Part shown: positions 1-5,031 of the stretch, in pieces | Layout of the letters: the number at the start of each line of letters is the position of its first letter | Numbering within the stretch: position 1 is the first letter of the stretch | DNA from: Campylobacteraceae bacterium | GTDB lineage: Bacteria > Campylobacterota > Campylobacteria > Campylobacterales > Sulfurovaceae | DNA: 5,031 nt | Assembly: GCA_027023145.1 (NCBI GenBank) | Contig: JALVWV010000014.1 | Location: forward strand, 1 to 5,031 | Reading direction: 5' to 3' | The notes under the pieces: generated by a model | The model's input: only the letters and a program-made list of their open reading frames with translations | The model's database searches: none | Told to the model about the DNA's origin: nothing | Position numbers and translations under genes: made by a program

Positions 1-2183
1 GCTCTCATGCTCTCCTCAAAGGGTTGGGGTACAAAGAGATCGGTGCTCGCGTCGCCAAAGCTCATGCCGATGCCTACGATGCCCGGATGAAAAACCACAT
101 CTTCCCCCTTCACATTGGAGGGTTTTACAAATACACCCAGGGGAACGAGTATCATGACTTCGCCCCCAAGACTGTTCACGCGATCCACCAACTCTCCCAG
201 ACCGGAAAGCCGGAAGATTTTGGCAAGCTCAAAACGATGCTTGAAGGGCGCGGGACGAAGTTTATTCGTGACTTTTTTACATTTACAAACGCGCGTGAGC
301 CGATCCCTCTTGATGAAGTCGAACCGGTCGAGGAGATTTTGAAGCGCTTCTCCACTGCCGCAATGAGTCTCGGATCGATCTCTCCTGAAGCCCATGAAGC
401 GATGGCCGAAGCGATGAACCGTCTCGGCGGGATGAGCAACTCCGGTGAAGGGGGTGAAGATGCCGCCCGTTTCGGCACCCTCAAGAACTCCAAAATCAAA
501 CAGGTCGCTTCGGGACGCTTCGGGGTCACACCTGGCTACCTCCGCTCCGCCGAAGAGATCCAGATCAAAGTCGCCCAGGGTGCCAAGCCGGGTGAAGGGG
601 GGCAGCTCCCCGGTCACAAGGTCAACGGCCTCGTCGCCCGCTTGCGCCACACCATTCCCGGCGTGACCCTGATTTCACCGCCGCCGCATCACGACATTTA
701 CTCGATCGAGGATCTGGCGCAGTTGATCTTTGACCTCAAGCAGATCAATCCCGATGCCCATATTGCGGTCAAGTTGGTCTCGACCGCCGGGGTAGGGACG
801 ATCGCAGCCGGGGTGGCCAAGTGCTACGCCGACAAAATCATCATCTCCGGAGCCGATGGCGGTACCGGGGCAGCCCCTCTGACGTCGATCAAGCACGCGG
901 GCAATCCCTGGGAACTTGGCCTCATCGAAGCCCACAATGCTCTCAAGGCCAACAACCTCCGGGACAAAGTCCTCCTCGAGACTGACGGCGGACTCAAGAC
1001 TGGCATGGACGTGGTCAAAGCGGCGATCTTCGGTGCGGAACGCTATGCATTTGGTACCGGAGCACTGACGATCCTCGGATGCAAAATCCTCCGTATCTGC
1101 CATCTGAATCGCTGTACAGTAGGGATCGCGACGCAAGAGGAGAAACTGCGGGATCACTTCGAAGGGACCGTCGAGCGGCTGATGAACTACTTCACCCTTC
1201 TGGCCGAAGACGTACGCTCGATCCTTGCGTCATTGGGATACCGCAGCCTCGAGGAGATCATCGGACAGACCGATCTACTCAAAGTGGTCGAGAGCAAGCT
1301 GGCTGACAAATTCGACTTCGAGCAGCTCCTCGTCAAACTTGACGGTCCCAACACGCAGCAGGTGGAGCGCAACGAACCCTTCGATGACAATGCGTATGAA
1401 AAAGGGATCCTCAAAGAGCTCTCCGAGACGATCAAGAACCCTTCCGAGAAAATCACGCTCCATAAATCAATCCGCAACACCAACCGGAGCTTTGGTACCC
1501 TCATTTCAGGTGAGATCGCCAAATACTACGGAGACAAGGGCTTACCGGACAATACCATCAACCTCGAGCTGACCGGAACCAGCGGGCAGTCGCTGGGTGC
1601 TTTCCTCTCGCCAGGGATCAGTATCCGCGTCAACGGTGCGGGTAATGACTACATCGGTAAAGGGATGGCCGGAGGTCGGATTGTTATCACCTCCGAGTAC
1701 GGTTCAGAGCGGTTTTCTCTGGGGGGCAACACCTGTCTCTACGGTGCCACTGGCGGTAAGCTTTACGTAGCCGGGCAGGTAGGGGAGCGTTTTGCGGTGC
1801 GTAACTCGGGAGCGATTGCCATCGTCGAAGGGACAGGTGACCATCCGTGCGAATACATGACCGGCGGGGTCGTTGTGATCCTTGGCAAGACCGGCGTCAA
1901 CTTCGGTGCGGGGATGACTGGCGGGGTGGCGTTTGTCCTCGATGAGGCGCACGAGTTCGTCGAAAACATCAATGCTGAGCTGGTCGAAGCCCGCCGGATT
2001 GACACTGACGACACCGACATTGAGCGCTACTATTTGAAGAAATTGCTCAAAGACTATTACCACGAGACGCAGAGCGCTGCCGCCAAAGCGATCCTCGACA
2101 ATTTCCGGGTGAAGATCCGGGACTTCTGGATGGTGCGCCCCAAAGATATGAAGAGTCCGTTGAAGATAGAGGAGGGAGAATAA
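1..2183 (+). CDS. gltB: Glutamate synthase (NADPH) large subunit, C-terminal half (5' end outside window)
   Basis: GltB makes glutamate from 2-oxoglutarate and ammonia released from glutamine, using electrons delivered by GltD; it is cytoplasmic. The frame is open from the window edge (first full codon at 3), giving 726 residues, about half of the usual 1,480-1,520; the N-terminal glutamine amidotransferase and most of the central domain lie outside. The TTG at 24 is not the start, because family-like sequence (SHALLKGLGYKEIG) runs through it. Counting from codon 3, the FMN-binding synthase domain spans about 107-430, with KPGEGGQLPG at 195-204, GADGGTGAAP at 283-292, and the 3Fe-4S cysteines C360, C366, C371 (C-x5-C-x4-C, in CKILRICHLNRC). 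The GXGXG beta-helix domain spans about 487-670, including GTSGQSLGAF from 525. No frameshift is seen. gltD begins one base after the TAA stop, so the two are surely one operon. Confidence 0.97.
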   Translation, partial: SHALLKGLGYKEIGARVAKAHADAYDARMKNHIFPLHIGGFYKYTQGNEYHDFAPKTVHAIHQLSQTGKPEDFGKLKTMLEGRGTKFIRDFFTFTNAREPIPLDEVEPVEEILKRFSTAAMSLGSISPEAHEAMAEAMNRLGGMSNSGEGGEDAARFGTLKNSKIKQVASGRFGVTPGYLRSAEEIQIKVAQGAKPGEGGQLPGHKVNGLVARLRHTIPGVTLISPPPHHDIYSIEDLAQLIFDLKQINPDAHIAVKLVSTAGVGTIAAGVAKCYADKIIISGADGGTGAAPLTSIKHAGNPWELGLIEAHNALKANNLRDKVLLETDGGLKTGMDVVKAAIFGAERYAFGTGALTILGCKILRICHLNRCTVGIATQEEKLRDHFEGTVERLMNYFTLLAEDVRSILASLGYRSLEEIIGQTDLLKVVESKLADKFDFEQLLVKLDGPNTQQVERNEPFDDNAYEKGILKELSETIKNPSEKITLHKSIRNTNRSFGTLISGEIAKYYGDKGLPDNTINLELTGTSGQSLGAFLSPGISIRVNGAGNDYIGKGMAGGRIVITSEYGSERFSLGGNTCLYGATGGKLYVAGQVGERFAVRNSGAIAIVEGTGDHPCEYMTGGVVVILGKTGVNFGAGMTGGVAFVLDEAHEFVENINAELVEARRIDTDDTDIERYYLKKLLKDYYHETQSAAAKAILDNFRVKIRDFWMVRPKDMKSPLKIEEGE
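2171..2175 (+). promoter_or_regulatory. Ribosome binding site of gltD
   Basis: GGAGG inside the last codons of gltB, nine bases before the ATG at 2185. It is a near-perfect Shine-Dalgarno sequence and fixes the gltD start, since the preceding gene ends only one base before that ATG. Confidence 0.85.
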
Positions 2184-2184
2184 G

Positions 2185-3576
2185 ATGCAAGGATTTTTTG
2201 AACTCGACCGAGAAGACCCCAAAAAACGAGACGTCGTCGTCCGTATCAAGGATTACGATGAGATTTATGAAGTGTTCAGTCCCAAGCGGGCGAAGCGACA
2301 AGCCAACCGCTGTGTCCAGTGCGGTGATCCCTATTGCCACAGTGACAACGGCTGCCCCCTGCACAACTTTATCCCCCACTGGCTCAAGGCAACCGCCGAC
2401 AGAGATCTGGAGTTTGCCTTCAACCTCTCCAACGACTCCTCGCCGTTCCCGGAAGTGATGGGACGCATCTGCCCCCATGACCGTCTCTGTGAAGGGGCAT
2501 GTACCCTCAACGACGGCCACGGAGCCGTTACGATTGGTTCGGTCGAAGCGTACATCAGTGAGCAGGGCTTCAAGCAGGGGCTCAAACCCCGCTTTGCTAC
2601 CGAGAAGATCGGCAAAAAAGTCGCCGTCATCGGGGCAGGCCCGGCCGGACTCTCTGCCGCGACTTTCTTGGCACGCGAAGGGGTCGATGTCGAAGTGTTC
2701 GATCGTCAGAACCGCCCCGGCGGGTTGTTGACCTACGGAATCCCCGGTTTCAAACTCAACAAAAACATCATCGCCCGTCGGGTTGACCTCCTCAAAGAGG
2801 CCGGGGTGGTTTTTCATACGAACACAGAGGTGGGCAAGGACATCACCTTCGATGAGCTGGCCGATACCTTTGATGCGGTCTTTATCGGTACTGGTGCGAC
2901 CCGAGGGCGCCGTGCAGGGATCAACGGCGAAGAGGCTCAAGGGGTGTATTTGGCAATGGAGTTTCTGACGGCGGTACAGAAAAAACTCTTCGATGAGCCG
3001 TGTGAACAGCCCATCGATGTCCATGAGAAGCGCGTTGCCGTCATCGGTGGCGGGGATACGGCGATGGACTGTGTGCGTACCAGCCTGCGCGAAGGGGCAC
3101 GCAGCGTCACCTGCTACTACCGCCGCGATGCCTACGGGATGCCCGGCAGCCGCAAAGAGTACGTCAACGCCAAAGAGGAGGGGGTGGCGTTTGACTTTTT
3201 CACTGCCCCTAAGCAGATCCTCAAGGATGAGAACGGTGCGGTCGTCGGGATTGAGATGGTCAAGACCCGCCTCGGTGATCCCGATGCCAACGGCCGCCAG
3301 AAGGTCGAAGAGATCCCCGGCAGTGAATTTACCGTCGAAGCCGACACGGTGATCTTCGCCCTCGGATTTGACACGGTCGAGTATCCGTTCCTCTCTTCCA
3401 ACGGCATCGAAACCGACAAGTGGGGCGGTGTCCTCGTTGATGAGCACTACGAGACGACCCGAGCCGGTGTCTACGCCGGAGGTGACTGCCACCGGGGTGC
3501 CGATCTGGTCGTCACCGCCGCCCACGACGGACGGGAAGCCGCCCGTGCGATGATCGCGAGTTTCCTCGGCGCGTGA
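2185..3576 (+). CDS. gltD: Glutamate synthase (NADPH) small subunit
   Basis: GltD oxidises NADPH and passes electrons through FAD and 4Fe-4S clusters to the FMN site of GltB. It is complete at 463 residues (E. coli GltD is about 472). N-terminal ferredoxin-like cysteines are in two groups: C43, C46, C51, C57 (CVQCGDPYC...CP) and C96, C102, C106 (CPHDRLCEGAC). The FAD-binding Rossmann motif is G150-x-G152-x-x-G155 (VIGAGPAG), followed by GGLLTYGIPGFKL. The NADPH-binding motif is G288-x-G290-x-x-A293 (VIGGGDTAMDCVRTS). The C-terminal FAD motif is AGGDCHRGADLVV around 431-443, with Cys after GGD where E. coli has Ile. The first cysteine group has five residues before its last Cys, where E. coli has three. 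The gene starts one base after gltB with a strong RBS and its TGA overlaps the next ATG. Related beta-like subunits occur in other oxidoreductases (e.g. NfnB-type), but pairing with gltB settles the call. Confidence 0.96.
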   Translation: MQGFFELDREDPKKRDVVVRIKDYDEIYEVFSPKRAKRQANRCVQCGDPYCHSDNGCPLHNFIPHWLKATADRDLEFAFNLSNDSSPFPEVMGRICPHDRLCEGACTLNDGHGAVTIGSVEAYISEQGFKQGLKPRFATEKIGKKVAVIGAGPAGLSAATFLAREGVDVEVFDRQNRPGGLLTYGIPGFKLNKNIIARRVDLLKEAGVVFHTNTEVGKDITFDELADTFDAVFIGTGATRGRRAGINGEEAQGVYLAMEFLTAVQKKLFDEPCEQPIDVHEKRVAVIGGGDTAMDCVRTSLREGARSVTCYYRRDAYGMPGSRKEYVNAKEEGVAFDFFTAPKQILKDENGAVVGIEMVKTRLGDPDANGRQKVEEIPGSEFTVEADTVIFALGFDTVEYPFLSSNGIETDKWGGVLVDEHYETTRAGVYAGGDCHRGADLVVTAAHDGREAARAMIASFLGA

Positions 3577-4304
3577 TGCACCCTTTTTTCATGGCTGCTC
3601 TCGCAGCCAACCGCACAATCGCCCGGTGCATTTCAGGCGATCTCTCCCCGGAGCAGCGCCACAAATCGACAGTGGGTGCCGGAGGCGATGTCAGCAGCGG
3701 CATCGACCTCGAAGCCGAAGCGATCTTCGTCGAGCATCTCGGACGTTTCGGCACGATCGCGTCCGAAGAATCCGGCCGCATCGGCTCGGGTGAGGCCACT
3801 ATCCTCCTCGACCCCATCGACGGCAGCAGCAACCTCCTAGCTGGCTTTCCCTACTACGGTACCTCCGCCGCCCTGATCGACCCAACTGGCACCACTATCG
3901 CCGCCTGTATCTGCAATCTCGCCACCGGAGAGATTTTTTTTAAAGAGCAGGGCAAGATCCCTCTGTACGGCAAACTCTCCAACAAAACCCTCACCCCGTA
4001 TCACCCAACCCCCGATCCCGAAATTGGCCTCTTCGAGCGTGCCTATGCCCATCCGGATGCCGTACGCACCCTCAGAGAAACCGGCCTGAAATTCCGAGCC
4101 CCCGGTGCGGTTGCCCTCTCCCTCGTCTACGCCCTCCAAGCACGCTATTTCCTCTACGTCGGTGAGTACCGCGCATACGATTTCGCCGCCGGACTGCTCT
4201 TTTGTGAGGATTTGCCGCGTGTGCAGACGGAGGAAGCGGTGGTGATCGCACGGGATGAGGAGGTTCTGGAGGAGATCGTTTTGGGATTAGGAATTAGGAG
4301 TTAG
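3576..4304 (+). CDS. Inositol-monophosphatase-family sugar/nucleotide phosphatase
   Basis: A metal-dependent phosphomonoesterase of the inositol monophosphatase/FBPase/CysQ superfamily, probably cytoplasmic; 242 residues against the usual 250-270. Family motifs seen: a D-V-S-x-x-x-D segment (D38 to D44) like the usual K-x-D-x-V-T-x-x-D, the metal-ligand glutamate in ASEESG (E64/E65), the signature LDPIDGSSN (D79, I81, D82), and YDFAAG with D202, matching the family's W-D-x-A-A-G apart from Tyr for Trp. All expected metal-binding acidic residues are present, so it is likely active. The ATG shares its A with the gltD TGA stop, which suggests coupled translation; a GTG one codon earlier is a less likely start. 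The last residues (about LGIRS) are encoded inside a 7-bp tandem repeat that also supplies the TAG stop. The substrate could be inositol phosphate, fructose bisphosphate, PAP or another phosphate ester; sequence alone does not decide, so no symbol is given. Confidence 0.88.
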   Translation: MHPFFMAALAANRTIARCISGDLSPEQRHKSTVGAGGDVSSGIDLEAEAIFVEHLGRFGTIASEESGRIGSGEATILLDPIDGSSNLLAGFPYYGTSAALIDPTGTTIAACICNLATGEIFFKEQGKIPLYGKLSNKTLTPYHPTPDPEIGLFERAYAHPDAVRTLRETGLKFRAPGAVALSLVYALQARYFLYVGEYRAYDFAAGLLFCEDLPRVQTEEAVVIARDEEVLEEIVLGLGIRS

Positions 4305-4316
4305 GGATTAGGAATT
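4284..4316 (+). repeat. Heptanucleotide tandem repeat (GRRTTAG) across the phosphatase stop codon
   Basis: Four full 7-bp units in tandem (GGATTAG, GAATTAG, GAGTTAG, GGATTAG) followed by a partial fifth (GAATT). The 13-mer GGGATTAGGAATT occurs exactly twice, at 4283-4295 and 4304-4316, with a 21-bp period, i.e. three units. The TAG stop of the phosphatase gene (4302-4304) is the end of the third unit. Short heptamer arrays of this general kind are known as STRR sequences in cyanobacteria; a relation is only by analogy. Confidence 0.85.
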
Positions 4317-4323
4317 TTGGTAT

Positions 4324-4340
4324 GCGTTGCGTGGTAACGC
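4324..4340 (+). repeat. Short hairpin upstream of the first REP-like palindrome
   Basis: GCGTTGC at 4324-4330 pairs with GTAACGC at 4334-4340 around a GTG loop: seven pairs including one G-T. It ends ten bases before the GGAG of the first REP-like element, so it may be part of a two-hairpin element. No T-run follows, which argues against a classical terminator. Parts of it (TAACGCT) recur before the third element on the opposite strand. Confidence 0.5.
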
Positions 4341-4350
4341 TGCTATAGTC

Positions 4351-4371
4351 GGAGCAGGGACTTCAGTCCCG
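4351..4371 (+). repeat. REP-like palindrome, copy 1 (plus orientation)
   Basis: GGAG, one base, then the palindrome GGGACT-TC-AGTCCC (4357-4370): six perfect pairs with a two-base TC centre. It shares the core GACTTCAGTC with copies 2 and 4. The tetranucleotide is GGAG rather than GGGG. The bases after it (GTTTGATT) are only weakly T-rich, so terminator activity is possible but not supported. Confidence 0.8.
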
Positions 4372-4412
4372 TTTGATTGAGAACTGAAAGTCTTGTTTTT
4401 GTAATGCTATCA

Positions 4413-4433
4413 GGGGCTTGGACTTCAGTCCAA
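4413..4433 (+). repeat. REP-like palindrome, copy 2 (plus orientation)
   Basis: GGGG, one base, then TTGGACT-TC-AGTCCAA (4418-4433): seven perfect pairs. The outer pairs differ from copy 1 on both arms, so pairing is kept. With flanks (4413-4437) it matches copy 3 read on the other strand at 22 of 25 positions. Confidence 0.85.
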
Positions 4434-4483
4434 CAGACGCGCCAGCGTATTATTTTGACATGGACAATGTTTCGTTTGTTCTG

Positions 4484-4504
4484 TGGGACTAAAGTCCTAG
4501 CCCC
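4484..4504 (-). repeat. REP-like palindrome, copy 3 (minus orientation)
   Basis: Read on the minus strand: GGGG, one base, TAGGACT-TT-AGTCCCA. Five inner pairs are perfect, the sixth is A-C (G-T when read on the plus strand), and the outermost T-A pairs. The layout of tetranucleotide, one base, seven-base arm, two-base centre and seven-base arm equals copies 2 and 4. It lies tail-to-tail with copy 2 and head-to-head with copy 4. Confidence 0.8.
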
Positions 4505-4513
4505 AAGTAGCGT

Positions 4514-4519
4514 TATAAA
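4514..4519 (+). promoter_or_regulatory. Possible -10 element for the YbaK gene
   Basis: TATAAA, five of six matches to the sigma-70 -10 consensus, 75 bases before the YbaK-family ATG. No convincing -35 sits 16-18 bases upstream; Campylobacterota promoters often lack one, which is why the site is still worth listing. If used, the transcript would start near 4526 and carry REP-like copy 4 in its leader. Confidence 0.25.
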
Positions 4520-4524
4520 ATCAA

Positions 4525-4545
4525 GGGGACGCGACTTCAGTCGCG
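4525..4545 (+). repeat. REP-like palindrome, copy 4 (plus orientation)
   Basis: GGGG, one base, then CGCGACT-TC-AGTCGCG (4530-4545): seven perfect pairs, with outer bases on both arms changed together relative to copies 1 and 2. It ends 43 bases before the start codon of the YbaK-family gene. Confidence 0.85.
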
Positions 4546-4575
4546 CATGAAATCAGCAGATGGTCAATGGAGAGA

Positions 4576-4580
4576 AAGGA
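4576..4580 (+). promoter_or_regulatory. Ribosome binding site deciding the YbaK-family start
   Basis: AAGGA, eight bases before the ATG at 4589. An in-frame ATG at 4547 would add 14 residues but lies directly after the palindrome of copy 4 with no Shine-Dalgarno sequence, so this site supports 4589. Confidence 0.75.
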
Positions 4581-4588
4581 AAAACGAC

Positions 4589-5031
4589 ATGACACCTGGC
4601 ATTCATACAGCAAAAAAGGCTGGAATAGTCTATAAACTTCATGAGTACAACCATGAAACGTCCAATACATCCTATGGGGTAGAGGCTGCCGACAAAATGG
4701 GAATACCGCCAGAGCGGATATTCAAGACATTGGTTGTCAGTGTGGATCAAAAGGATTTGGTGGTCGGCGTGATCCCTGTGTCGTCCATGCTCAGCATGAA
4801 GCGCATCGCCAAAGCAGCGGGAGCTAAAAAGGCATCCATGGCTGTTACAGCAGATGTCGAGAGAGCGACAGGTTATGTCCTGGGTGGTGTCAGTCCTCTC
4901 GGACAGAAAAAGAGGCTGAAGACGATCATCGATTCCTCCGCAAAAGAGTATGAGACTATTTTTGTCAGTGGGGGACGTAGAGGCTTGGAGATTGAGTTGA
5001 GTCCTGAGGATTTAGCTGGATTGACTCATGC
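4589..5031 (+). CDS. ybaK: Cys-tRNA(Pro) deacylase, YbaK/EbsC family (3' end outside window)
   Basis: YbaK hydrolyses Cys-tRNA(Pro), clearing prolyl-tRNA synthetase's mischarging with cysteine; it is a small cytoplasmic protein that acts in trans on tRNA or with ProRS. The 147 complete codons lack only about ten residues of a usual length near 155-160. The protein starts MTPGIHTAKKAGI, like E. coli YbaK (MTPAVKLLEKNKI), supporting this start. Lysine K46 in IFKTLVV corresponds to the catalytically important lysine of YbaK. GGVSPLGQKKRLKTIID (99-115) and FVSGGRRGLEIEL (125-137) are family hallmarks and nearly identical to E. coli. No stop codon occurs before the window ends. GC is about 49% by hand count, below that of the upstream operon, and the first part (4621-4680) is only about 38%. 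A repeat cluster separates it from the glt operon, so it is probably transcribed separately. Confidence 0.94.
   Translation, partial: MTPGIHTAKKAGIVYKLHEYNHETSNTSYGVEAADKMGIPPERIFKTLVVSVDQKDLVVGVIPVSSMLSMKRIAKAAGAKKASMAVTADVERATGYVLGGVSPLGQKKRLKTIIDSSAKEYETIFVSGGRRGLEIELSPEDLAGLTH

Noticed and set aside
24..26. TTG as a start codon for the large glutamate synthase frame
   Set aside because: The frame stays open to the window edge and the codons before it match GltB, so the gene simply enters from outside.
675..1157. Open frame of 160 codons on the minus strand inside gltB
   Set aside because: Fully antisense to the conserved FMN domain of gltB, with no recognisable motif.
1704..2249. Open frame of 181 codons on the minus strand across the gltB-gltD junction
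   Set aside because: Antisense to the GXGXG domain and the gltD start; no family resemblance or RBS context in its favour.
2047..3525. Open frame of 492 codons on the minus strand
   Set aside because: It lies opposite gltD, whose identity is certain, and its translation has no recognisable domain. Long antisense frames are expected opposite GC-rich genes.
4357..4378. Rho-independent terminator after the phosphatase gene
   Set aside because: The stem is only six pairs and the following GTTTGATT is not a T-run; the palindrome is better explained as a repeat family member.
4380..4394. Degenerate fifth palindrome (AACTGAAAGTC)
   Set aside because: Only three pairs hold around the centre, one extra base disrupts the symmetry, and no G-rich tetranucleotide stands at the expected place.
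4455..4460. Perfect TTGACA as a -35 box
   Set aside because: At 16-18 bases downstream there is only TGTTCT/GTTCTG, a poor -10, so a promoter is not supported.
4351..4545. CRISPR array
   Set aside because: The repeats are short palindromes in mixed orientation with unequal gaps (roughly 20 to 50 bases), and no cas gene is visible.
4547..4549. In-frame ATG as an earlier start for the YbaK-family gene
   Set aside because: It lacks an RBS, and the later ATG at 4589 has AAGGA at good spacing and gives the family's typical MTP N-terminus.
4553..4750. Open frame of 65 codons on the minus strand
   Set aside because: It is opposite the YbaK-family gene, which is clearly recognisable.

Overview
The window holds the end of an ordinary nitrogen-assimilation operon, a short intergenic stretch rich in repeats, and the start of a translation quality-control gene. 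All genes are on the + strand. The GltB and GltD sequences read most like those of Campylobacterota (Sulfurimonas/Sulfuricurvum-type bacteria). That is recognition by eye, not a search, and hand-counted GC of about 57-62% in sampled lines of gltD and the phosphatase gene is high for that group, so I leave the genus open.

Layout: (1) from the left edge to 2183, the C-terminal half of gltB, the large subunit of NADPH-type glutamate synthase, cut by the window edge. (2) 2185-3576, complete gltD, the small subunit. (3) 3576-4304, a complete inositol-monophosphatase-family gene whose ATG shares a base with the gltD stop. (4) 4284-4316, a tandem 7-bp repeat that contains the phosphatase stop codon. 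(5) 4324-4545, a non-coding stretch with four short imperfect palindromes of one family, each preceded by GGGG or GGAG, in mixed orientation; they look like REP elements of the kind moved by RAYT (TnpA-REP) enzymes. (6) 4589 to the right edge, most of a YbaK/EbsC-type Cys-tRNA(Pro) deacylase gene, cut by the window end and lower in GC (about 49%).

How the genes work together: GltB and GltD form glutamate synthase (GOGAT). GltD takes electrons from NADPH through FAD and iron-sulfur clusters to GltB, which turns 2-oxoglutarate and glutamine-derived ammonia into glutamate. The phosphatase gene is probably co-transcribed and translationally coupled, but its substrate cannot be told from sequence. 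The YbaK gene lies beyond the repeat cluster and is probably a separate unit.

I see no undescribed enzyme system here. The most interesting part is the repeat cluster between 4284 and 4545: its palindromes differ in sequence but keep their pairing, and they keep a fixed spacing to the G-rich tetranucleotide.
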